Source: Colletes latitarsis
Lineage: Eukaryota > Arthropoda > Insecta > Hymenoptera > Colletidae
DNA length: 64,000 nt
NCBI RefSeq assembly: GCF_051014445.1
Contig: NC_135134.1
Location: forward strand, 26,105,672-26,169,671
Reading direction: 5' to 3'
Shown: positions 41,223 through 49,949 of the stretch, in pieces
How the letters are laid out: the number at the start of each line of letters is the position of its first letter
How positions within the stretch are numbered: the first letter of the stretch is position 1
Made by a program: the position numbers and the translations under genes
The notes under the pieces: model-generated
What the model saw: only the letters and a program-made list of their open reading frames with translations
Database searches by the model: none
Told to the model about the DNA's origin: nothing

Positions 41223-41593
41223 TGTAGGATCAGGGAAGTAATAAGAAATATACACGAAGCAAACGATACAAACAACACAAACTGTTTAATGAACACTGTT
41301 TACAACTTGAAATAACAACACACGGAACAAACCACACCAAACTCAACTATTCTGAATTAAACTAGAAAACTAACGTACAATATAACACGACTATTATTTT
41401 CGACATCCGTTCTCGTCTCGACCTTTTCCCGACTGTTTTTCGATATCGGCCCCTTTCTTAGATAGCCGCGCTTTTGCCCGTTGCGATGACAAAACGCCCA
41501 TCTGTTTCGCGGCGAGCATCAGCCCGGTCGCACCGCATACCCGGGCACTTACCGGTGCACCCTGAAGTGCACCCTGCTTCTCCCCTTCCCACA
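41223..41593 (-). repeat. 3' LTR of the retrotransposon
   Basis: 371 bp. Read on the minus strand it begins TGTGGGAAGG and ends GATCCTACA. It matches the other LTR except at two positions: T at 41239 (G at 46006) and T at 41568 (A at 46335). The element-internal half is GC-rich and corresponds to U3. The outer half is AT-rich. The match between LTRs stops cleanly at 41593, where CTCGG replaces satellite sequence. Confidence 0.97.
41285..41290 (-). promoter_or_regulatory. Possible polyadenylation signal in 3' LTR
   Basis: ATTAAA on the minus strand, about 62 bp before the outer end of the 3' LTR. The position suits a retroelement poly(A) signal, but the hexamer is short and the region AT-rich, so this is tentative. 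Confidence 0.3.
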
Positions 41594-41608
41594 CTCGGCC
41601 ATCCTGCT

Positions 41609-43972
41609 CTAGCATCTGTCCTCAGATGCTGCGTCTTCAGGATCGCTTTCTTCGCTGCTCATGTCGTGGTCCGCTTGAGCCCACGGCTTCATGTAGTCTG
41701 CTACAGTAGTTGTCTGTCTCGGCCCTTCTTGATCTCCAACCTTTTCGACCACATATCGATTATTTCGCAACGTTTTTATGATTCGATAGGGACCTAGATA
41801 TTTCGCCGCCAATTTCATACCAGGTCCCGTTTGTGTTCGCTTGATCGCTACTAATTCGTTATCACGATAGGCCCGTGCTTCCTTCCTCTTTTTGTTGTAC
41901 GTCTTCTGATTTTCCCTTTGAACCTTCGCGATATTTTCCCTGGCTTCCACTCTTTCCTCATCCCGTTTCTCCTCAAACGTAACCGCCCACTCCTGCTCCA
42001 ACATTTCTCTAATTGATACATCGTCTCTTGATCGCATCCGTGTTCCAAAGAACAATTGAAACGGCGTTGTATTTATGCTTCGGTGATGTGTTGCGTTGAT
42101 ATATTTCTGCACCGCTTCTAAATATTTGTACCATTCCTCCGGCTTAGGCGCGGCTAGTTTTGTCAGTTGTGGGATGAGTGTTTTATTGACCCGCTCCACT
42201 TGTTCGTTGCCTCGTGGGACTCCAGTCGTGATAAGCAGATGCTCAATCTTCTCCCTCGCACAATACTCCTTAAACTCTCCAGAGGTGAATGCAGTACCTC
42301 TGTCGGAGATAATACGCCGCGGATTCCCAAACGTGATTGCCTGTTTTTCAAGATGTCGCACGACCTCGCTGGTGCTTGTTGTTTTCGTCGTATAGAGCCA
42401 GACAAACTTGGTGAACGCATCAACAACGACCAGGATGTGACGATAGCTTTTTTTCGTTGATGCCAGAGGTCCTAGGTGATCGACATGGAATGTGTCAAGT
42501 GGAGTCTCGCCCTTATTAATTGGTGTAAGGAAACCATCCTGTTTCCCTGTCTTCCTTTCTGCCAATATACAGTCAACACAATTTCTTATTGCTTTTTCGA
42601 TCCTGGGTCTCATGTCCTGGAACCAGTAGTCTCTCTTCAACGCTGCTTCTGTCTTAGCCACCGAGAAATGTCCTTTCTCATGCATTCGCCGGTTGAATTG
42701 TAGCTGTAAGCTCCTAGGAAGGACTACCCGAATGTCATCATCTACTACCTTAAAAAGCACCCCACCTCTTACCAGATACCCGTCTATCTTTCCTTCCTCA
42801 GCCAACTCCAAAATTCTCCGCACCTTCTCGTCCTCTTGCTGCGCTCTCCGTATCCTCTCCGTCATGCTCCTCTCGCCCTCGCTAATGATCAAGCAAGTTG
42901 GCAAAGGGTGCCTGCTCAGTGCATCGACATGCGCCATTCGGTTGCCGGACCGATGCTCGATAACGTAGTCAAACTCTTCCAATGATAACGCCCATCGCGC
43001 CACACGCATACACAAATCACGCTTGCTCATTGTCAACGAAAACGCTTTACAGTCCGTTACAATTTTAAAACGAATCCCTAACAGATAAACCCGGAACTTT
43101 TTGAGCGACCGCACAACCGCAAGGACTTCTAGCTCATAACTTGCGTATTTTGCCTCCGCCTGTGTTGTTTTCCCGCTCGCAAAATGCACCGGATGCATTT
43201 CCCCGTCGTCGTCGCTACGCTGTAATAACACTGCCCCGAAACCGAACATCGACGCATCGGTATGCAATTCGGTTTGCGCTCCTGCTTTATACAATTTGAG
43301 TATGGGCTGTCTACATAAACTGGCCTTTAGCCTCTCGAATGCTTCTGTCTCTTCGGTACTGAATTTAAATTTTACATGCATCCGCAACAAGTTCGTCAAC
43401 GGCCTTGCGATTAGTGAATATCCCTGTATAAATTTGCGAAAGTACCCGGTTAAACCTAGAAAACTTTGCACTTGTTTGACATTTGTCGGCTTCGGGAATC
43501 TCAGAACGGCGTCTGATTTACTTTCAGACGGGCGGACACTGCCATTTTCAATAACGTGACCGAGAAATTCGACTTTCGTTTGTAATATTCTACATTTTTT
43601 CCAATTAATTTCCAATCCGGCGTTCCCCGCCACCGTTAACACCGTTTCGAGATTCCGAATTCCGCTTATAACATCTCCCGACGGTACAATCAAATCGTCC
43701 ACGTACACTAATACAATTCCTCTGTTGATAAGTTCTCTAAAGATCGCGTGAATAAACTTCATAAAGACAGCGGGTGAGTTACATAACCCGAAAGGTACAC
43801 GCAGAAATTCATATTGTCCGTCAGGTACGATGAACGATGTAAATTTTCGACTATTTTCGCCTACCGCCACATGAAAGAAACCGTTTCTTAGATCGAGCGT
43901 GCTGTACACTTTAGCGCCCTGCAATGCATCCAATTGGTCCTCCACAAGCGGTAAAGGATACCGATCTTTCAC
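41609..43972 (-). CDS. pol: Pol: reverse transcriptase, RNase H, integrase (frame-disrupted from Gag-Pro)
   Basis: A 787-codon frame giving the bulk of Pol. Residue numbers are from the first codon listed, a GTG that is only where the frame was cut. The frame stays open upstream to the A-run at 44025-44031, so this is not a real start. Reverse transcriptase covers roughly residues 1-200, with FGLCNSPAVF (61-70) and the YVDD active site (90-93). Ty3-type RNase H follows, with acidic residues at D239, E281, D307 and D350. Integrase has an HHCC zinc-binding region (H431, H435, C465, C468) and a DDE core at D498, D557 and E593, with the usual 35-residue spacing between the last two. A GPY motif (727-729) lies in the C-terminal GPY/F domain. 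I see no chromodomain and no envelope. The TAG stop is 16 bp before the 3' LTR. Confidence 0.93.
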   Translation of the reverse strand: MKDRYPLPLVEDQLDALQGAKVYSTLDLRNGFFHVAVGENSRKFTSFIVPDGQYEFLRVPFGLCNSPAVFMKFIHAIFRELINRGIVLVYVDDLIVPSGDVISGIRNLETVLTVAGNAGLEINWKKCRILQTKVEFLGHVIENGSVRPSESKSDAVLRFPKPTNVKQVQSFLGLTGYFRKFIQGYSLIARPLTNLLRMHVKFKFSTEETEAFERLKASLCRQPILKLYKAGAQTELHTDASMFGFGAVLLQRSDDDGEMHPVHFASGKTTQAEAKYASYELEVLAVVRSLKKFRVYLLGIRFKIVTDCKAFSLTMSKRDLCMRVARWALSLEEFDYVIEHRSGNRMAHVDALSRHPLPTCLIISEGERSMTERIRRAQQEDEKVRRILELAEEGKIDGYLVRGGVLFKVVDDDIRVVLPRSLQLQFNRRMHEKGHFSVAKTEAALKRDYWFQDMRPRIEKAIRNCVDCILAERKTGKQDGFLTPINKGETPLDTFHVDHLGPLASTKKSYRHILVVVDAFTKFVWLYTTKTTSTSEVVRHLEKQAITFGNPRRIISDRGTAFTSGEFKEYCAREKIEHLLITTGVPRGNEQVERVNKTLIPQLTKLAAPKPEEWYKYLEAVQKYINATHHRSINTTPFQLFFGTRMRSRDDVSIREMLEQEWAVTFEEKRDEERVEARENIAKVQRENQKTYNKKRKEARAYRDNELVAIKRTQTGPGMKLAAKYLGPYRIIKTLRNNRYVVEKVGDQEGPRQTTTVADYMKPWAQADHDMSSEESDPEDAASEDRC

Positions 43973-43983
43973 AATTTTTTCAT

Positions 43984-45879
43984 TTATTCTCCGGTAGTCA
44001 ACACACAGGCGCGCCGAGCCGTCCTTTTTTTCACTACGACGATAGGGCTTGCATACTCAGAGAGCGATGGCCGTATGACACCGTCCTGCAACCACTCGCT
44101 AATCTGCACATTGACCTTCTCTCTCTCTATTGGAGCTAAACGCCGTGCTCTCTGATAAACAGGCTCATCGTCTTTCAATATCAGATGCATTTTTACGTCC
44201 GACTCACATGTTCTTTTGGGGACGTAACCGTCGATCATTGCCTGGACCTTTCGCCTGATCGCGTCATCCTTGAGATGCGACAAATCTACATCAGACCCAT
44301 TCTCGTCGCATTCAATATGGAATATTTCCGGCACACTCTCGCAATCAACAGGGTCCTGCTTCGCTTTCCCGATTGTGACGACGCCTTGCCTTACTGTAAG
44401 ATTCACCGAATTTAAAAAGTCCGTCCCTATAAGCAAATCGTATTTTAACAATGAGTCCGATACTACATTCACCCCAACCGAGTAAGGGTTGCCGTCGACA
44501 TAGAGATTCGCTATGAATTTGCCTAACGTCCTATTTACATCCGCTCCGACACCACGAAACACTATTTCGCCCGCTTCCAACCGTGGTGCCCCCATTTTAA
44601 TGTAACACTCCGCTCGCATGAGTGTTATATCGCTACCCGTATCAATAAGCGCTATTACATCCAAATCATTCAATCTTACCGCCTTGTATGTTTTTTCTAC
44701 CGGGGTCTGCTCCACCAGGTTGGCGGTTCTGTTTGCTTCACCATTACGCTTCGGGCATGCTGTGGAAATGTGCCCGTAAACCCCGCAACTGTAGCACCTC
44801 ATACCTCGGTCTTTGGTTGGACACATTCTACTGAGATGACCCGTCGCTCCGCAGTTGTAACACCTTATAGCATCTTCCCTGGGTGCCCCTGCATTGTCCT
44901 GCTGAATCCTCTCCTGACGTGCTGCTACTGGTGGCTTAGGCTGAGTCCCTCTGATGTTGCCTCCGTACACAACCGTCGGCAGTACTAATCGTTCGAATGC
45001 TCGTAATAACGCTTCCGGCGTACTGAAACAGTGCATCCTTGCCTGGTTTCGTAATATCTGGTCCGGTATTCCTTCCACTAGATAATCGACCAGCTCTATC
45101 TGGTTTTCAATCGGGATGCGATTTGCCTTTATAACCTTGTCGTGGTAATAATTCTCGAAGGGTTCACCCCGTTTCCAGGTGCGCTCTTGGAACCGTTGAC
45201 GCGCAACAATAGTGCTGGGTCTGTGGTGGAACATGTTCTCGAATTCCACCAATAAGGCATCAACGCTCATCTCGATGAACCGAGGATGAGAGTGCATCCA
45301 TTCACGGGCCTTCCCTTGAAGTCTCATTCCCATCAGAATTTTTGTCTCGTCGTGGTTCAGACGGTAGGTCGCTTGCAGTACCCGTACCTGTTTTGACCAG
45401 CTCGGAAAATCCTCCGACGTGCCGTCGAAGTAGCTAAGCAATTCAGCGATGGTCTTGACGCCTATTCGTGAAGTTTGCGGTGCGGGCTGCTCCGCTCCAG
45501 CTGGGCCCGATTGCCGCATACCTCGAGCTAGAGCTAGTTCGCGTCGTGTGAGTTCCAGCTCTCTCTCTACCAGGGCCTTTTCCCGTCGGAGTAGGTCCAT
45601 TTCCCGATGTTGCTGTACCATCTCCTCGGTCGCGGTCATGACCGGCACGCTCGTTTCTCCACGTGTGCCTTCCTCCTCCACCGAACCGGCCGAAAAAGCA
45701 CTATTCCTTTGCGACTTCGCCTCGTCTTCGTCAGCACCGATCCATAACCCTGCAGGGTCGAACTCATGCAGCCGCGCCAGCAGCTCGGCTTTTGTGCCGG
45801 TTGTACTTAAATTACGGCCTCTTAAAAGTTCCTTTAAGTCGGTCACCGTGTAATTGATCGTGTCCTTGCTTCTAGGCAT
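43984..45879 (-). CDS. gag: Gag-protease polyprotein with start of reverse transcriptase
   Basis: A 631-codon frame from the first ATG after the leader. Residues about 10-45 resemble a SAP domain (DLKELLRGRNLSTTGTKAEL). Residues 85-120 are a charged heptad-like stretch, likely coiled coil. Residues about 145-300 resemble a retrotransposon capsid (LQGKAREWM and RFQERTWKRGEPFENYY are typical). Two CCHC knuckles lie at C340-C343-H348-C353 and C362-C365-H370-C375. The aspartic protease has LIDTGSD with D413, followed by LLIGTDFL (482-489). Residues about 575-617 are the conserved entry into reverse transcriptase, ending SPIVVVKK. The last 14 residues are out of frame, caused by a one-base discrepancy in a seven-A run at 44025-44031. 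No stop separates gag from protease, so the intact element probably made one long Gag-Pol. Confidence 0.93.
   Translation of the reverse strand: MPRSKDTINYTVTDLKELLRGRNLSTTGTKAELLARLHEFDPAGLWIGADEDEAKSQRNSAFSAGSVEEEGTRGETSVPVMTATEEMVQQHREMDLLRREKALVERELELTRRELALARGMRQSGPAGAEQPAPQTSRIGVKTIAELLSYFDGTSEDFPSWSKQVRVLQATYRLNHDETKILMGMRLQGKAREWMHSHPRFIEMSVDALLVEFENMFHHRPSTIVARQRFQERTWKRGEPFENYYHDKVIKANRIPIENQIELVDYLVEGIPDQILRNQARMHCFSTPEALLRAFERLVLPTVVYGGNIRGTQPKPPVAARQERIQQDNAGAPREDAIRCYNCGATGHLSRMCPTKDRGMRCYSCGVYGHISTACPKRNGEANRTANLVEQTPVEKTYKAVRLNDLDVIALIDTGSDITLMRAECYIKMGAPRLEAGEIVFRGVGADVNRTLGKFIANLYVDGNPYSVGVNVVSDSLLKYDLLIGTDFLNSVNLTVRQGVVTIGKAKQDPVDCESVPEIFHIECDENGSDVDLSHLKDDAIRRKVQAMIDGYVPKRTCESDVKMHLILKDDEPVYQRARRLAPIEREKVNVQISEWLQDGVIRPSLSEYASPIVVVKKRTARRACVLTTGE
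44025..44031 (-). other. Homopolymer frame break in reverse transcriptase
   Basis: Seven A residues on the minus strand. The conserved reverse-transcriptase reading continues in the -1 frame immediately after this run, so the run is one base short for an uninterrupted frame. It could be a real inactivating deletion or a consensus error, since homopolymers are error-prone. A programmed -1 slip is less likely, because Ty3/gypsy frameshifts normally lie between gag and protease, not inside a catalytic domain. Confidence 0.85.
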
Positions 45880-45967
45880 TTTTTCCCTTTACCTGCCCGT
45901 GCACCGTCACTGACACCTCGCACACAATTTATATTGTCACCTCACTTCCTGATCCGTGCCGCTCTGT

Positions 45968-45985
45968 ATCCCGGACGAGCCCCCA
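45968..45985 (-). other. Primer binding site, tRNA-Pro type
   Basis: On the plus strand ATCCCGGACGAGCCCCCA reads as the 3' end of a tRNA-Pro, including CCA. The minus strand is therefore an 18-nt primer binding site starting TGGGGGCTCG. It begins 4 bp inside the 5' LTR. The same 18-nt tRNA-Pro site is well known in murine leukaemia virus. This reflects conservation of the tRNA and does not imply relatedness. Confidence 0.9.
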
Positions 45986-45989
45986 AATT

Positions 45990-46360
45990 TGTAGGATCAG
46001 GGAAGGAATAAGAAATATACACGAAGCAAACGATACAAACAACACAAACTGTTTAATGAACACTGTTTACAACTTGAAATAACAACACACGGAACAAACC
46101 ACACCAAACTCAACTATTCTGAATTAAACTAGAAAACTAACGTACAATATAACACGACTATTATTTTCGACATCCGTTCTCGTCTCGACCTTTTCCCGAC
46201 TGTTTTTCGATATCGGCCCCTTTCTTAGATAGCCGCGCTTTTGCCCGTTGCGATGACAAAACGCCCATCTGTTTCGCGGCGAGCATCAGCCCGGTCGCAC
46301 CGCATACCCGGGCACTTACCGGTGCACCCTGAAGAGCACCCTGCTTCTCCCCTTCCCACA
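45990..46360 (-). repeat. 5' LTR of the retrotransposon
   Basis: 371 bp, 369 of them identical to the 3' LTR. Read on the minus strand it starts with TG next to satellite sequence at 46361 and ends with CA next to the primer binding site spacer (45986-45989). An 88-bp leader (45880-45967) separates the primer binding site from the Gag ATG. The purine-rich tract GGGAAGGGGAGAAG lies inside the LTR start and not upstream of it. Confidence 0.97.
46145..46153 (-). promoter_or_regulatory. Possible TATA-like element in 5' LTR
   Basis: Minus-strand GTTATATTG lies near the transition from the GC-rich U3 half to the AT-rich half of the promoter-bearing LTR. Placement is plausible for a core promoter. 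No initiator motif was recognised with confidence. Confidence 0.25.
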
Positions 46361-46364
46361 ATAT
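46361..46364. other. Target-site duplication (right)
   Basis: ATAT following the 5' LTR, matching 41219-41222. The satellite resumes in phase with TTGACCGAGACTAGG or TGACCGAGACTAGG, depending on how the duplicate is assigned. Confidence 0.9.
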
Positions 46365-46496
46365 TGACCGAGACTAGGTTTGATTGACAGTTTCAGTGTG
46401 GTACCACATTACTACGTGATCCAAACCAGAAAAAGCCCAGGATGAGGTCAACAAGTATGAGAAATATGCGAAAGTATAAGCCTCATGAGGGCAAAT

Positions 46497-46518
46497 CCCA
46501 GACCTAACCCAGACCTAA
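46497..46518 (-). repeat. Representative tandem pair of the 11-bp telomere-like unit
   Basis: Two perfect tandem copies of CCCAGACCTAA, at 46497-46507 and 46508-46518. The minus strand reads TTAGGTCTGGG twice. The same position in nearly every monomer carries two units, perfect in many C/D monomers and degenerate in A (CCCAGACCTAT) and B (CCGAGACATAA). This entry stands for the whole series. Confidence 0.9.
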
Positions 46519-49500
46519 CATGCGATATCCTTTAAAATATTGACCGAGACTAGGTTTGATTGACAGTTTCAGTGTGGTACCACATTACCATGTGATCCAA
46601 ACCAGAAAAAGCCCAGGATCTGGCCAACGAGTATGCGAAAAATGCGAAAGTATGAGCCAGATGAGGGCAAATTCTAGACCTAACCCAGACCTAACTTGCG
46701 TTATCCTATAAAATATTGATCGAGACCAGGATTAATCGACTGTTTCAGTGTGGTACCACTTTACTACGTGATTCAAACCAGAAAAAACCCAGGATCTGTT
46801 CAACTAGTATGCGAAAAATGCGAAAGTTTGAGCCTCATGAGGGCAAATCCCAGACCTAACCCAGACCTAACATGCGATATCCTTTAAAATATTGACTGAG
46901 ACTAGGTTTCATGGACTGTTTCAGTGTGGTACCACATTACCACGTGATTCAAACCAGACAAAACCCAGGATCTGGCTAACAAGTATGGGAAATATGGGAA
47001 AGTATGAGCCTGATGAGGGCAAATCCCACACCTAACCGAGTCCTAACCGGCGTGATCCTCTCAAATTTGATCGTGACCAGGTTTAATCGACAGTTTCAGT
47101 GTTGTACCACATTACTACGTGGTCCAAACATGAAAAAGCCAGGGTTCTGTTCAACAAGTATGAGAAATATGCGAAAGTATGAGCCTGATGAGGGCAAATC
47201 CTAGGACTAACCCAGACCTAACATGCGCTATCCTCTAAAATATTGACCGACACTAGGCTTCATGGACTGTTTCGGTGTGGTACCACATTACCACCTGATC
47301 CAAACCCGAAAAATCCCAGGATCTGTCCAACAAGTATGTGAAGAATGCGAAAGTATAAGCCTCGTGAGGGCAAATCCCAGACCTAACCCTGACCTATCAT
47401 GCGATATCCTTTAAAATATTGACCGAGACTAGGTTTCATGGACTGTTTCAGTGTGATACCACATTACTACGTGATTCAAACCAGGAAAGACCCAGGATCT
47501 GTTCAACAAGTATATGAAGAATGCGAAGGTATGAGACTGATGAGAGCAAATTCCAGACCTAACCCCGACCTAACATGCGTTATCCTCTGAAATATTGATA
47601 GAGACCAGGTTTAGTCGACTGTTTCAGTGTGGTACCACCTTACTACGTGATCCAAACCAGGAAAAGCCCAGGATGAGGTCAGCAAGTATGAGAAATATGC
47701 GAAACTATAAGCCTCATGAGGGCAAATCCCAGACCTAACCCAGACCTAACATGCGTTATCCCCTGAAATACTGATCGAGACCAGGTTTAGTCGACTGTTG
47801 CAGTGTGGTACCACCTTACTACGTGATCCAAACCAGAAAAAGCCCAGGATGAGGTCAACAAGTATGAGAAATATGCGAAAGTATAAGCCTCATGAGGGCA
47901 AATCCCAGACCTAACCCAGACCTAACATGCGATATCCTTTAAAATATTGACTGAGACTAGGTTTCATGGACTGTTTCAGTGTGGTACCACATTACCACGT
48001 GATTCAAACCAGAAAAAACCCAGGATCTGTACGACAAGTATGTGAAAAATGCGAAAGTATGAGTCTGATGAGGGCAAATCCTAGACCTAACCCAGACCTA
48101 ACATGCGTTATCATCTAAAATATTGATCGAGACCAGGTTTCATCGACTGTTTCAGTGTGGTACCACATTACTACGTGATCGAAACCAGAAAAAGCCAGGG
48201 TTCTGTTCAACAAGTATGAGAAATATGCGAAAGTATGAGCCTGATGAGGGCAAATCCTAGACCTAAACCAGACCTAACATGCGTTATCATCTAAAATATT
48301 GATCGAAACCAGGTGTAATCGACTGTTTCCGTGTGGCACCACATTACTACGTGATCCAAACCAGAAAAGGCCCAGAATCTGGCTGTCAAGTATGAGAAAT
48401 ATGCGGAATCACGAGCCTGATGAGAGCAAATCCCAGACCTAACCCAGACCTAACATGCGCTATCCTCTAAGATATTGACCGACACTAGGTTTCATGGACT
48501 GTTTCAGTGTGGTACCACATTACCACCTCATCCAAACCAGAGAAAACCCAGGATCTGTCCAACAAGTATGTGAAGAATGCGAAAGTATGAGCCTCGTGAG
48601 GGCAAATCCCAGACGTAACCCAGACCTATCATGCGACATCCTTTAAAATATTGACCGACACTAGGTTTCATGGACTGTTTCAGTGTGGTACCATATTACC
48701 ACCTGTTCCAAACCAGAAAAAACCCAGCATCTGTCCAACAAGTATGTGAAGAATGCGAAAGTATGAGCCTCGTGAGGGCAAATCCCAGACCTAACCCAGA
48801 CCTATCATGCGATATCCTTTAAAATATTGACCGAGACTTGGTTTGATTGACTGTTTCAGTGTGGTATCACATTACCACGTGATCCAAACCAGAATAGACC
48901 CAGGATCTGTTCAACTAGTATGTGAAGAATGCGATGGTATGAGACTGATGAGAGCAAATTCCAGACCTAACCCAGACCTAACATGCGTTATCCTCTGAAA
49001 TATTGATCGAGACCAGGTTTAGTCGACTGTCTCAGTGTGGTACCACATTACTACGTGATGCAAACCAGAAAAAGCCCAGGATGAGGTCAACAAGTATGAG
49101 AAATATGCGAAAGTATAAGCCTCATGAGGGCAAATCCCAGACCTAACCCAGACCTAACATGCGATATCCTTTAAAATATTGACCGAGACTTGGTTTGATT
49201 GACTGTTACAGTGTGGTACCACATTACCACGTGATCCAAACCAGAAAAAACCCAGGATCTGTTCAACAAGTCTGCGAAAAATGCGAAAGTATGATCCAGC
49301 TGAGGGCAAATCCTCGACCTAACGCAGACCTAGCATGCGTTATCCTTTAAAATATTGGTCGTATCCAGGTTGAACTGACTGTTTCAGTGTGGTACCACAT
49401 AACTGCGTGATCCAATCCAGAAAAAGCCCTGGATCTGGCCAACAAGTATGAGAAATATGCGAAAGTATGAGCCAGATGAGGGCAAATCCTAGACCTAACA

Positions 49501-49524
49501 CAGGCCTAACATGCGTTATCATCT

Positions 49525-49949
49525 AAAATATTGATCGAAACCAGGTTTAATCGACTGTTTCAGTGTGGTACCACATTACTACGTGCTGCAAACCAGTGAA
49601 AGCCAAGGATCTGGCCAACAAGTATGAGAAATATGCGAAAGTATGAGCCTGATCAGTGCAAATCCCAGACCTAACATAGACCTAACATGTGTTATCCTCT
49701 AAAATATTGTTCGAAACCAGGTCTAATCGACTGTTTCAGTGTGGTATCACATTACAAAGTTATCCAAACAAGAAAAAGCTCAGGCTCTGGCGAACAAGTA
49801 TGCGAAAAATTCGAATATACGAGCCAGATGAGGGCAAATCCCAGACCTATGCCAGACCTAACATGCGTTATCCACTAAAATATTTATCGAGACCAGGTTG
49901 AATTGACTCTTTCAGTGTGGTACCACATTACTACGTGATCCAAACCAGA
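49525..49949. repeat. Segment recurring at 50758 and partly at 54575
   Basis: About 425 bp match 50758-51182 at an offset of 1233 bp (7 monomers plus 1). The private TGCTGCAAACCAGTGAAAGC, TGTTCGAAACCAGGTC and ACAAAGTTATCCAAACAAG variants are shared. The TGTTCGAAACC monomer also occurs in the third location, near 54640. Confidence 0.85.

Larger units (their letters stand above)
41223..46360 (-). mobile_element. Ty3/gypsy-type LTR retrotransposon, near-complete
   Basis: A 5,138-bp element on the minus strand. Two 371-bp LTRs bound by TG...CA flank a tRNA-Pro primer binding site, an 88-bp leader, and a gag-protease-reverse transcriptase-RNase H-integrase coding region in the order typical of Ty3/gypsy (integrase last). 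No envelope frame follows integrase. The coding frame is broken once, by a one-base discrepancy in an A-run at the start of reverse transcriptase. All catalytic residues I looked for are present. Base composition differs sharply from the satellite. The flanking satellite is the same subtype on both sides, so the element landed inside an established homogeneous array. I cannot assign it to a named family. The SAP-containing Gag and the integrase look like arthropod elements. Confidence 0.96.
46361..49520. repeat. 176-bp satellite array, family D, GACCGAGACTAGG subtype
   Basis: Same monomer and orientation as the rest. Subtype markers are TGACCGAGACTAGGTTT(G/C)AT, CAGGATGAGGTCAACAAGTATG, GTATAAGCCTCATGAGGGC and TGCGATATCCTTTAAAATATT. 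These also mark the last kilobases before the retrotransposon (about 38230-41222). Several monomers here carry two perfect 11-bp CCCAGACCTAA units. No gene is visible. Confidence 0.93.

Noticed and set aside
41594..41608. Envelope gene or chromodomain after integrase
   Set aside because: Only 15 bp separate the Pol stop from the 3' LTR, and the Pol C-terminus after the GPY motif is short and acidic without chromodomain aromatic residues.
44025..44031. Programmed -1 ribosomal frameshift
   Set aside because: The site lies inside the reverse transcriptase, not between gag and protease, and the zero-frame codons do not form a good slippery heptamer. An indel or sequencing error is simpler.
45449..45853. 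134 aa plus-strand frame, plus several 60-100 aa frames on the plus strand at 41474-45857
   Set aside because: These are antisense shadows of the Gag-Pol coding region, with low-complexity serine/arginine-rich content.
45968..45985. Possible tRNA-Pro gene
   Set aside because: Only the last 18 nt of a tRNA are present, adjacent to an LTR. This is the primer binding site.
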